This document shows, piece by piece, positions 18,272 to 25,731 of a DNA stretch of 64,000 bases (positions are counted from its first letter, which is position 1; the number at the start of each line of letters is the position of its first letter). Under the pieces are notes generated by a model that saw only the letters and a program-made list of their open reading frames with translations, was not told the origin of the DNA and ran no database searches. The translations under genes were made by a program, and so were the position numbers. This DNA is from Deinococcus humi (GTDB lineage Bacteria > Deinococcota > Deinococci > Deinococcales > Deinococcaceae), in NCBI RefSeq assembly GCF_014201875.1, contig NZ_JACHFL010000010.1:62001-126000 (forward strand), given 5' to 3'.

Positions 18272-18721
18272 ATGCAAGTCAAAGACGTGATGACCAGTAA
18301 CCCCACCTGCTGCACGCCCGACACGCCCTTGCCCGAAGTGGCCCGGATGATGGAACAGCACGATTGCGGCTGCATTCCCGTCGTGGAGAACCAGGACAGC
18401 AAGAAGCCCGTCGGGATGATCACAGACCGGGACATCGCCCTGCGCGGCGTGGCCTCGGGCCAGGACACCCAGAGCATGACCGCGCGCGACTGCATGTCCA
18501 CCTCCGTCGTGACCGTGACCCCGGAAGACAGCGTGGATGAGTGCTGCAAGGCGATGGAGGACAACCAGGTGCGCCGTGTCGCCGTGGTGGACCACCAGGG
18601 CGGCTGCTGCGGCATGGTCTCGCAAGCCGATGTGGCCCTCGACACCAGCGGCAAGGTCGGCAGCGTGGTGCGGGAAGTCTCCCAGCCGACGGACAGCGCT
18701 CCGAACATATCCAGCCAGTAA
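18272..18721 (+). CDS. CBS-domain protein
   Basis: The 149-residue protein consists of two CBS motifs in tandem: MQVKDVMTSNPTCCTPDTPL to GMITDRDIALR, then RDCMSTSVVTVTPEDSVDE to GMVSQADVAL. It is a stand-alone CBS pair, a class that binds adenosyl ligands. It has unusual CC and C-x-C cysteines (TCCTPD, CGC, ECC, GCCGM), suggesting metal or redox sensitivity. ATG 18272 has GGAGGA seven bases upstream. It is probably cotranscribed with the methyltransferase that follows 61 bp later. Confidence 0.88.
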   Translation: MQVKDVMTSNPTCCTPDTPLPEVARMMEQHDCGCIPVVENQDSKKPVGMITDRDIALRGVASGQDTQSMTARDCMSTSVVTVTPEDSVDECCKAMEDNQVRRVAVVDHQGGCCGMVSQADVALDTSGKVGSVVREVSQPTDSAPNISSQ

Positions 18722-18782
18722 CACGCCGCGTCCAGGCGGGGGCCACCGAACGGGTGTGCCCCCGCCATTACTGGAGAACCCT

Positions 18783-19400
18783 ATGGCAAACGCCGAGCGC
18801 GTCCAGCGCCTCTATGACCGTGTGGCTGCCCGTTACGACGCTGCCATGCGGCTTCGCCTTCTGGACGAGTTGCGTTCCCGCCTCCTGGCGAGTGCCCATG
18901 GAGACGTGCTGGAAATCGGGGTGGGGACAGGTGCCACCTTCGCGCACTACCCACAAGCCGTCCAGAGTCTCACGGCCCTCGACCTGAGCGGCGGGATGCT
19001 CCACGAGGCGCACCTCAAGGCCCTGTCCCTCCCGTTCCCGGTGCATTTCGTGCAGCACGATGTCCAGACCCTGCCATTTGGGAACGCGCGCTTCGACACT
19101 GTCGTCAGTTCTCTCGGACTATGCGGCATTCCCGATCCGGCGCGCCTCTTCGCGGAGGTGGGCCGGGTGCTGCGGCCCGGTGGGCGGTTGCTGGCACTTG
19201 AACACATCCGCCCTCCCAATCCGTGGCTGGGCCGGATGGCCGATCTGATTGACCCGGTGTTTGATCAGGTGGTGGGCTGCCACCCGAACCGGCCCACACC
19301 CGAGTTGCTGCGCGCGGCGGGCTTTGTGGTAGAGATGCGGGAACGTCACCTGGGCGGCGTCCTCGTGACGCTCGAAGCTTTTCCCGGCACGGACGGTTGA
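18783..19400 (+). CDS. Class I SAM-dependent methyltransferase
   Basis: The 205-residue protein shows the SAM-binding motif I VLEIGVGTGATFAHYP (about 40-55), acidic motif II in LTALDLSGGML, and FDTVVSSLGLCGIPDP followed by LRPGGRLLALEHI. It is closest to the UbiE/phospholipid N-methyltransferase-like group; the substrate cannot be told. ATG 18783 was chosen over the longer upstream frame, which overlaps the CBS gene. It overlaps the next gene by 4 bp. Confidence 0.88.
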   Translation: MANAERVQRLYDRVAARYDAAMRLRLLDELRSRLLASAHGDVLEIGVGTGATFAHYPQAVQSLTALDLSGGMLHEAHLKALSLPFPVHFVQHDVQTLPFGNARFDTVVSSLGLCGIPDPARLFAEVGRVLRPGGRLLALEHIRPPNPWLGRMADLIDPVFDQVVGCHPNRPTPELLRAAGFVVEMRERHLGGVLVTLEAFPGTDG

Positions 19401-19861
19401 ACGTGACCCTGCATCGCCGGACGCTCAACACCGCTCTGGTGGCCGTCTTCGGTATCGCCTTCGTTCTCAACTTCATCTGGGAGATGCTGCAAATGCCGCT
19501 TTTTCAGGGCCTGGACTGGTCCCCCGCCTCGTGGGCCCTGTGTGCGGCGGCCTCGCTGGGCGACGCGGCGTTCTCGACCGCCGCCTACGCCGCACTCGCC
19601 CTCTGGCACCGGGACGCCGGGTGGGTCTGCCAGCGTGACGCACGTGACGTCGGGTGGGTGGTCACGGGCGGTCTCCTGGTGGCGGTGCTGGGCGAGCGGC
19701 TCTCACAGGCGTGGGGCTGGTGGTCGTACAGCTCGCTGATGCCGCTCGTTCCGCTCATCGGGGTGGGCGTGGTGCCACTGGTGCAACTGGCCGTGTTGAC
19801 CGTCGCCACCTTTGAAATCGTTCAGTACGCTGGTCTGTGCGTGTCACGGCCACACACCTGA
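19397..19861 (+). CDS. Polytopic membrane protein of unknown function
   Basis: The product has 154 residues with four hydrophobic segments at about 12-30, 45-70, 85-105 and 115-140. Trp-rich loops (FIWEMLQMPLFQGLDW) stand out. It begins at TTG 19397, overlapping the methyltransferase stop; a GTG at 19403 is an alternative. No family recognised. Its coupling to the methyltransferase suggests a joint role, perhaps in lipid or envelope modification, but this is inference. Confidence 0.7.
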   Translation: MNVTLHRRTLNTALVAVFGIAFVLNFIWEMLQMPLFQGLDWSPASWALCAAASLGDAAFSTAAYAALALWHRDAGWVCQRDARDVGWVVTGGLLVAVLGERLSQAWGWWSYSSLMPLVPLIGVGVVPLVQLAVLTVATFEIVQYAGLCVSRPHT

Positions 19862-19897
19862 ACGCTTCAGCCCGCATTCCGCCCCTCCTGATCCGCT

Positions 19898-20752
19898 TCA
19901 GAGCAGCCAGTAGATGAAGGTGTCGTACAGCCCAGCCAGAACGAATACGGCTCCCGCCAGGGGCGCGGCAAGCCGGTGGACGCGCCGGAGTCCAGTGAGG
20001 TACGTCTGCCGCCCGCTGGCCGTTGCCGCCGGCAGGAATGCGACCAGAATCAGCAGAGGGAGCATCATCCCCAGCACGAACGCGACCGGATACAGCGCGC
20101 CCAGCGGTGCGGTGATCGCCAGGGGGAGGGTCAGGCCAAAGTAGAGCAGGAAGAGCGTCGGACAGAACGCGAAGCTGAAGGCCAGACCCAGGGCGAACGC
20201 CCCCAGGGTGCCCCGCTGCACCCGGGCGCGCTCTTCGAGCCGTTCCGCGAGTCTCGCGCCGACCGTGAAGCGCAGGCGGATCACGCCGACCATCACCAGG
20301 CCCACCAGGAACATCAGCGGCCCCAGCACCCGCCGGACGCCCGTGAAGAAGTCGCCCGAGGCCAGCACGCTCCCGCCAAAGACGTACACCGCCACTGCGC
20401 CGAATACCAGGTACACCAGCAGGCGCGCGAACACAAAGGCCAGGCTGCGTGGCCACGCTCCCCCGGCGTGGCCGTCCCGCGCCACATACGCGAGGGTGGC
20501 CGCGCCGGTGGAGAGCTGACAGGGCGCGGTGGCGGCCAGCAGGCCCAACAGGAACGGCGTGAGCAGCGAAACGCCCGTGCGGGATCGCAGGGCGGTGACG
20601 GGACCGGCCAGGGCGGCGTTCAGGGAACCGCTCAGCCGGTACAGGTCCAGAGCCAACTCGCGTAGAACCGGGGAGATGGACGGCCACGCGAGGAGGAGCG
20701 TGACGACGAGACCGCCCGCCGCGAGCAGCCAGCGTGTCCTCACTCGCTCCAA
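19898..20752 (-). CDS. CcdA/DsbD-like membrane thiol carrier
   Basis: The protein has 284 residues and about seven membrane helices. Two helix-embedded cysteines, in GLLAATAPCQLSTGAATLAY and AFSFAFCPTLFLLYFG, occupy the positions of the redox-active pair in CcdA/DsbD transmembrane domains, which carry electrons from cytosolic thioredoxin to periplasmic TlpA-type proteins. It overlaps the beta-propeller gene by 13 bp as the third gene of a minus-strand operon. The two TlpA proteins in the window are candidate partners. A TauE/SafE or UreH-like annotation is possible. Confidence 0.8.
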   Translation of the reverse strand: MERVRTRWLLAAGGLVVTLLLAWPSISPVLRELALDLYRLSGSLNAALAGPVTALRSRTGVSLLTPFLLGLLAATAPCQLSTGAATLAYVARDGHAGGAWPRSLAFVFARLLVYLVFGAVAVYVFGGSVLASGDFFTGVRRVLGPLMFLVGLVMVGVIRLRFTVGARLAERLEERARVQRGTLGAFALGLAFSFAFCPTLFLLYFGLTLPLAITAPLGALYPVAFVLGMMLPLLILVAFLPAATASGRQTYLTGLRRVHRLAAPLAGAVFVLAGLYDTFIYWLL

Positions 20753-21615
20753 GTCTTCCCCCCGTCCACCGAGCGGTAAACCATGCCGCTTTCCCCTGCG
20801 GCGTACAGCTTCGCTTCATCCCGAGGATCGGCGGTGACCAGCAGCGCGCCTTCCGGGAGATTCAGGTTCGTCCAGCTCCCCCCCTTGTCCTCGGATCTCG
20901 CTACCCCAGCGGGACCCGCGATGTACACGTTGCCGCTGACCGGGTGAACGTCCAGGCCGGAACCGGCTGCCTGTGGTGCGCCCCCGTCCCGCTGCCAGGT
21001 CGCGCCGTCGTCCGAGACGATCAACCCGTCATTCATGGTGAGGGCATAGAGGCGCGGGGCTTCGCCCGGCCCCGCCGAGAGCGTCATCGCTCCCGCCGTC
21101 GCCGGGGACACGAACCGCCAGTCCTGGCCGTTCTCCGTGCGGTACAGGCCCCGCCCGGCAATATTCGCGTACCACACGTCCGGCTGGGCGGGCAGGACGG
21201 CAAACCCGTGGATGTCCGTGCCCGGCAGGTTCCCGAAGCCGCTGTCCTGCCAGGTCTGCCCGCCGTCGCGGCTGGTCTTCAGGACGTCGTGCCCGGCCAG
21301 GACCAGCGTGCCGGGTGTCCGCATGGACGAGGCGAGCGACATGGCATCTCCAGCACCATCCGTCGGGCCCCACGTTCTCCCCCCGTCCGAACTGACCGAG
21401 ACGCCCGCATGCTGCCCGTACAGCAGGCGGCCATCCGGGAGAACCCGCAAGGCGTGGAAGTCGCCGCTCAGGCGCTGAGCGGCCTTCCCCTGGTTGTCCT
21501 GCGTCTGCCACCACAACGTACCGCCCAGCAAAGCTGCCGCGAGCAGGGCCGCCGGCAACAACACACGGAACCGGCTGGGAGGTGCAGCAGTGACCGTTCG
21601 AGCCTTCGTCGTCAT
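20740..21615 (-). CDS. Membrane-anchored BNR/sortilin-like beta-propeller
   Basis: The 291-residue protein starts at ATG 21615, has an N-terminal anchor (VLLPAALLAAALLGGTLWW) and then repeated Asp-box units S-x-D-G-G-x-T-W: SSDGGRTW, SRDGGQTW, SDDGATW, SEDKGGSW and SVDGGKTW. These form a beta-propeller facing the periplasm. Such proteins occur in copper loci with CcdA-like partners, but their role is not established. It starts one base after the stop of the small membrane protein gene. Confidence 0.85.
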   Translation of the reverse strand: MTTKARTVTAAPPSRFRVLLPAALLAAALLGGTLWWQTQDNQGKAAQRLSGDFHALRVLPDGRLLYGQHAGVSVSSDGGRTWGPTDGAGDAMSLASSMRTPGTLVLAGHDVLKTSRDGGQTWQDSGFGNLPGTDIHGFAVLPAQPDVWYANIAGRGLYRTENGQDWRFVSPATAGAMTLSAGPGEAPRLYALTMNDGLIVSDDGATWQRDGGAPQAAGSGLDVHPVSGNVYIAGPAGVARSEDKGGSWTNLNLPEGALLVTADPRDEAKLYAAGESGMVYRSVDGGKTWSE

Positions 21616-21616
21616 G

Positions 21617-21877
21617 TCACTCCCTGAAGGCCGTGGCCTGCACGGAAACGGACGCTGGGGCGAGTTCAGGCTGCGGGGCAGCTTCCGGCTTCGCCGCGTG
21701 ACTCCCATGGGGCATGGAGCGCATCATCAGCAGCATCGAGAGCGGGCACGCCGCTGCCAGCAGAAAGGGCAGCGCGGCGGTGAACGTGCCCGGAGACACC
21801 GCGAAATAAAGACCTATGGCGAGGGCGGCGAGGCCCGCGAGCACCTTCCAGTTCAGACACATCCCGAGGAGTTTCAT
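21617..21877 (-). CDS. Small DUF2933-like membrane protein
   Basis: This 86-residue protein begins MKLLGMCLNWKVLAGLAALA with two helices, followed by a Met/Pro/Ala-rich tail (CPLSMLLMMRSMPHG). The layout matches the small DUF2933 proteins found in metal-resistance loci. It leads the operon with the beta-propeller and CcdA-like genes. Motif copy 4 lies 23 bp upstream. Confidence 0.7.
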   Translation of the reverse strand: MKLLGMCLNWKVLAGLAALAIGLYFAVSPGTFTAALPFLLAAACPLSMLLMMRSMPHGSHAAKPEAAPQPELAPASVSVQATAFRE

Positions 21878-21899
21878 GATCTCTACTGTAGGGAGCGTC

Positions 21900-21917
21900 T
21901 GTTCAACTTCGATAAAC
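21900..21917 (-). promoter_or_regulatory. Shared 18-bp motif, copy 4
   Basis: On the minus strand it reads GTTTATCGAAGTTGAACA, upstream of the DUF2933-like gene. Confidence 0.6.
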
Positions 21918-21976
21918 CCCGGAGACACGTGATTCATTGGGTCTGCGCGGTGGGTGAAGCAAAGCAGCGGACCCTG

Positions 21977-21994
21977 TTTTATTGAAGCTGAACA
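21977..21994 (+). promoter_or_regulatory. Shared 18-bp motif, copy 5
   Basis: It reads TTTTATTGAAGCTGAACA and lies 55 bp upstream of the copA start, divergent to copy 4. Confidence 0.6.
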
Positions 21995-22049
21995 CACTGC
22001 TTTTACGCTGGCGAGGCTAGCAGGGACGCCCTGGCGAGGAGGAAAGGCC

Positions 22050-24551
22050 ATGACAACGCGAGATCAGCGCACCGAGAAGACAGAATTGCCGCTGGAGGGA
22101 CTGTCCTGCGCGAGCTGCGTGCAGACCGTGGAAAAGCAACTCGCGCGCACGGACGGCGTGAAGCGGGCGGAGGTGAACCTGCCCCTGGAAAAAGCGTACG
22201 TGGAGTACGACCCGGCGCAGGTGAACCTGGCGCAGCTCAAGCGGGCGGTGGAAGGCGGCGGGTATGGCGTCCGAACCGGCGAAAGAACGCTGGACGTGGT
22301 GGGCGTGGAACCGTTCGTGAACGCCGCAGAGCTGGAGGGGGTGCTGGCGAGGGTGCCGGGCGTGGTGCAGGCGCAGGTGGATCTGGACGCGCGGAAAGTG
22401 GACGTGCAGCACCTGAGCGGCGAGCTTGACTTGGCGGATTTCGTGGCGGTAGCCGACGCGGCGGGATTACATCTGGCCGCGCCGGACGTGTCCGCCTCGG
22501 GGCTTGACCCGCAAGACGCTGCGCGCGCCCAGGAGTACCGGACGCTGATGCACAAGTTCTGGTTCGCGGTGATCGTCGGCGTGCCCGTCCTCGTCACGAT
22601 GTTCATGGAACTCAGTCCCGCGTTCGGGGCAGCTTTGATGCCTTACGAGCGCGTCATCGGCCTGGCGGCGGCGGTGCTGACCTTGCCGGTACTCGCGTGG
22701 TCCGGCGGGCAGTTCTTCTCCGGCGCGTGGAATAACTTCCGCAACCACAACGCCAACATGGACACGCTGGTTGCGCTGGGCACCGGTGCCGCCTGGCTGT
22801 ACTCCACGGCGGCGGTCCTCGCCCCGCGCCTCTTCCCAGCAGGAACCGCCGGCATGTTCTTCGACGTCGCCGTGATCGTAATCGCCCTGATCGTCCTGGG
22901 GCAGGCGCTGGAAGTGCGCGCCAAGGCCCGGTCGGGGGCCGCGATTCGCAAGCTGCTGGAGTTACAGGCGAAAACCGCGCGGATCGTCCGGGACGGCCAG
23001 GAGGTGGAAATTCCGATCGAGCAGGTTGCGGTCGGGGACCTGGTGCGGGTGCGGCCTGGGGAGAAGGTGCCGGTGGACGGCGTGATCGTGGACGGCCAGA
23101 GCGCCCTGGACGAGAGCGTCGTGACCGGCGAGAGCGTCCCGGTGGACAAGCGCCCGGAAGACAGCGTGATCGGGGCGAGTCTGAACACGACGGGGGCTTT
23201 CACCTTCCGTGCGACGAAGGTCGGGAAGGACACCGCCCTCGCGCAGATCGTGCGTCTGGTGCAGCAGGCGCAGGGCAGCAAGGCACCGATTGCGCGCCTC
23301 GCCGACGTCATCAGCTCCTACTTCGTGCCGAGCGTGATGATCATCGCCATCCTCACCTTCATGGCGTGGTTCAACTTCGGCCCCGCCCTGAACTTCGCCG
23401 TCGTGACCGCCGTGACGGTGCTGGTAATCGCCTGCCCCTGCGCGCTGGGCCTGGCCACACCGATGGGCCTGATGGTCGGCATCGGCAAGGCCGCCGAATA
23501 CGGGGTGCTGATCAGAAACGGGGAGGCACTGGAGACGGCGGCGCGGCTGGGGGTGGTCGTGCTCGACAAGACCGGCACCATCACCCAGGGCAAGCCGGAA
23601 GTGACGGAGGTGCGGCCCCTTGAACCTTTTGGCGAGGCAGAACTGCTGATGCTTGCGGCTGTCGCGGACAAACGCAGCGAACATCCGCTGGCCGCCGCGA
23701 TTGTGCGGGGGGCCCAGGCGCGGAGGATCACTCTGGGTGAGCCGGAGGCGTTCGAGGCGGTGCCGGGTCACGGCGTGGAAGCGACCGTGGCCGGGCGACG
23801 GGTTCTGGTGGGGAATACGAAGCTGATGCGCCGCGCGGGAGTGGCGGGACAGGACTTTGGTGAACTTGCCGAGCGCCTTGCGGACGAGGGGAAGACGCCG
23901 ATGTTCGTGGCGGTGGACGGCCAGCCAGCGGGGGTGATCGCGGTGGCGGATACCCTGAAGTCGGATTCGGTGGAGGCCATCCGGGCGTTGCGGGCGCTTG
24001 GCCTGTCGGTTGTGATGATGACGGGGGACAACGAACGCACTGCCCGGGCGATTGCCCAGCAGGCGGGCATCACGGACGTTCTGGCAGACGTGCTTCCCCA
24101 GGACAAGGCCCGACACGTAGCCGAACTTCAGCAGGAAAACGTACCAAACAAGTCCCGCGGCGGGCGTGGGGCACGGCTGGTCGGTATGGTCGGGGACGGC
24201 ATCAACGACGCACCTGCCCTCGCTCAGGCGGACGTGGGCTTCGCCATCGGGACCGGGACGGACGTGGCCATCGAGGCGGCGGACGTCACGCTGGTGGGCG
24301 GCAGCCTGCGCGGCGTCGTGACGGCGGTGGAGTTGTCCCGCGCCACGCTGCGCAACATCAAGCAGAACCTGTTCTGGGCGTTCGCTTACAACGTCGTCGG
24401 CGTTCCCATTGCCGCGGGCGTGCTGTACCCGTTCTCCGAGGTGCTGCTCTCGCCGATCCTCGCTGGGGGAGCGATGGCGTTTTCCAGTGTCAGCGTGGTG
24501 ACCAACGCCAACCGGTTGCGGTTCTTCCGCCCCAGGGAGGTGCGGGCATGA
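22050..24551 (+). CDS. copA: Copper-exporting P1B-type ATPase CopA
   Basis: The 833-residue pump is intact. It has an HMA domain with CASC (residues 20-23), a second degenerate HMA-like domain without Cys, eight membrane helices, the TGES actuator motif, transport motif CPC (462-464), phosphorylated Asp506 in DKTGT, the SEHPL motif and Asp716 in GDGINDAP. It would export Cu(I) from the cytosol using ATP. An insertion of about ten residues ([11 protein letters not shown]) just before the GDGIND hinge is unusual. ATG 22050 follows GAGGAGG. The cupredoxin gene overlaps its stop (ATGA). Control is probably through the shared 18-bp motif. Confidence 0.96.
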   Translation: MTTRDQRTEKTELPLEGLSCASCVQTVEKQLARTDGVKRAEVNLPLEKAYVEYDPAQVNLAQLKRAVEGGGYGVRTGERTLDVVGVEPFVNAAELEGVLARVPGVVQAQVDLDARKVDVQHLSGELDLADFVAVADAAGLHLAAPDVSASGLDPQDAARAQEYRTLMHKFWFAVIVGVPVLVTMFMELSPAFGAALMPYERVIGLAAAVLTLPVLAWSGGQFFSGAWNNFRNHNANMDTLVALGTGAAWLYSTAAVLAPRLFPAGTAGMFFDVAVIVIALIVLGQALEVRAKARSGAAIRKLLELQAKTARIVRDGQEVEIPIEQVAVGDLVRVRPGEKVPVDGVIVDGQSALDESVVTGESVPVDKRPEDSVIGASLNTTGAFTFRATKVGKDTALAQIVRLVQQAQGSKAPIARLADVISSYFVPSVMIIAILTFMAWFNFGPALNFAVVTAVTVLVIACPCALGLATPMGLMVGIGKAAEYGVLIRNGEALETAARLGVVVLDKTGTITQGKPEVTEVRPLEPFGEAELLMLAAVADKRSEHPLAAAIVRGAQARRITLGEPEAFEAVPGHGVEATVAGRRVLVGNTKLMRRAGVAGQDFGELAERLADEGKTPMFVAVDGQPAGVIAVADTLKSDSVEAIRALRALGLSVVMMTGDNERTARAIAQQAGITDVLADVLPQDKARHVAELQQENVPNKSRGGRGARLVGMVGDGINDAPALAQADVGFAIGTGTDVAIEAADVTLVGGSLRGVVTAVELSRATLRNIKQNLFWAFAYNVVGVPIAAGVLYPFSEVLLSPILAGGAMAFSSVSVVTNANRLRFFRPREVRA

Positions 24552-24925
24552 ACACGGCACAGTGGATGGTGACGCTGGTGGGTTTCGGCTTGATCGCCTG
24601 GATCGTCTGGTACTTCTGGCTGTACGAGCGGCAAAGTGTGCAGGCGCGCGCAGAGGAGGGTGGCATGCAGGAAATTGATGTGACGGTGAAGGGCGGGTAC
24701 CAGCCCGCCGTGATTGAGGTGCAGGCCGGGCAGCCGGTGCGGCTGAACTTCACGCGGCGGGAGGCCAGCACCTGCGGGGAGGAAGTGGTTTTCCCCGCCT
24801 TCGGGCAGCGGGCGCACCTCCCGGAGAACCAGACCGTGCCGCTGGAGGTGACGCCCGCGCAGCCCGGCGAGTACGAGTTCACCTGCGGGATGAACATGTA
24901 CCGGGGCAAGCTCATCGCCCGCTGA
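24548..24925 (+). CDS. Membrane-anchored cupredoxin
   Basis: The product has 125 residues: a single N-terminal helix ([19 protein letters not shown]), then a cupredoxin_1-type beta-sandwich with [18 protein letters not shown] and the C-terminal metal-site loop [15 protein letters not shown]. The Cys-x-Met-x-Met pattern fits a type 1-like or Cu(I) site, though the usual first His is replaced by ASTCGEEV. It overlaps copA by 4 bp, so the two are coupled; it may accept copper from CopA in the periplasm. Confidence 0.88.
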   Translation: MNTAQWMVTLVGFGLIAWIVWYFWLYERQSVQARAEEGGMQEIDVTVKGGYQPAVIEVQAGQPVRLNFTRREASTCGEEVVFPAFGQRAHLPENQTVPLEVTPAQPGEYEFTCGMNMYRGKLIAR

Positions 24926-25005
24926 GGAGGAATCCATGATGTAGACAGGTTGCTCCGCTGGACATCCACCTTGACCTGAAGCCCTCAACACGACCGGAGG
25001 AACAG

Positions 25006-25365
25006 ATGACGAACGCACCGCAGATGGGAACAAACGGGATGAACTCGATGATGCAGGACTGCATTCAGGCCTGCTCCGACTGTCACGACGCGTGCTTGCA
25101 GACCCTCAACTACTGCCTCCAGCAGGGCGGGCGGCATGCGGAAGCCGCCCACCTCCGCCTGCTGATGGACTGCGCGGCGATCTGCCACACCAGTGAGGAC
25201 TTCATGCTGCGCGGCTCGGAACTGCACGCGCGGGTGTGCAGCGTGTGCGCGGAGGTGTGTGAGCGCTGTGCCGAGAGCTGCGAGGGGATGGGCGACGACC
25301 CGCAGATGCGGACCTGCGCGGATGCCTGTCGCCGCTGCGCGGAGTCCTGTCGGCAGATGGCGTAA
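25006..25365 (+). CDS. Four-helix bundle copper-binding protein (second Csp/DUF326)
   Basis: This 119-residue protein has a short Met-rich N-terminus and a Cys-lined helical bundle: CIQACSDCHDACLQTLNYC, CAAICHTSED, CSVCAEVCERCAESC and CADACRRCAESC. It fits the cytosolic Csp3-like group of copper storage proteins. ATG 25006 is preceded by GGAGGAACAG. It lies 80 bp after the cupredoxin and ends at a terminator, completing the copA unit. In the 80-bp gap a ribosome site is followed by ATGATGTAG, an immediate stop, possibly a vestigial gene start. Confidence 0.9.
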   Translation: MTNAPQMGTNGMNSMMQDCIQACSDCHDACLQTLNYCLQQGGRHAEAAHLRLLMDCAAICHTSEDFMLRGSELHARVCSVCAEVCERCAESCEGMGDDPQMRTCADACRRCAESCRQMA

Positions 25366-25388
25366 GCCTGAGACCAGGCTGAAGGCAC

Positions 25389-25415
25389 GGGGACCCACTG
25401 GGCAGGTGGGTCCCC
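25389..25415 (+). terminator. Terminator after the copA operon
   Basis: The hairpin GGGGACCCAC...GTGGGTCCCC is followed by CTTTATT. Its T-rich tail is also the start of motif copy 6. Confidence 0.8.
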
Positions 25416-25433
25416 CTTTATTGAAGTTGAACA
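25416..25433 (+). promoter_or_regulatory. Shared 18-bp motif, copy 6
   Basis: It reads CTTTATTGAAGTTGAACA and lies 77 bp upstream of the SHOCT-protein start. Confidence 0.6.
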
Positions 25434-25509
25434 CAGCAGCGATAGCCTGCCTTCAGCGGCGTGAGGGCCGGTTCGCCCTTCAGTGAAGAGAACGCGCAGG
25501 GAGTGAGCA

Positions 25510-25731
25510 GTGATGATGGGAATGATGGGATGTGGCGGCGGCATGCTGCTGAGCCTGCTGCTGTGGGTGGCGGTCATCGCGGCCGTGGTGTACCTGGTGG
25601 CGCGGTTGACCCGTGACGGACGCCGCGATGACGGGCCAGACCGGGCCCGGCAAATGGCGCGTGAGCGCTTCGCCCGTGGCGAGATCACCGGTGAGGAACT
25701 GGACGACTTAGAGCGCCGACTCCACCCGTGA
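25510..25731 (+). CDS. SHOCT-domain small membrane protein
   Basis: The 73-residue product has a Met/Gly-rich start (MMMGMMGCGGGM), one helix (LLSLLLWVAVIAAVVYLVA) and a C-terminal SHOCT motif (ARERFARGEITGEELDDLERRL). SHOCT tails occur on many short membrane proteins as oligomerisation or regulatory modules. GTG 25510 or ATG 25513 may be the start. It overlaps the CopC-CopD gene by 3 bp, so it heads that operon. Confidence 0.85.
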   Translation: MMMGMMGCGGGMLLSLLLWVAVIAAVVYLVARLTRDGRRDDGPDRARQMARERFARGEITGEELDDLERRLHP

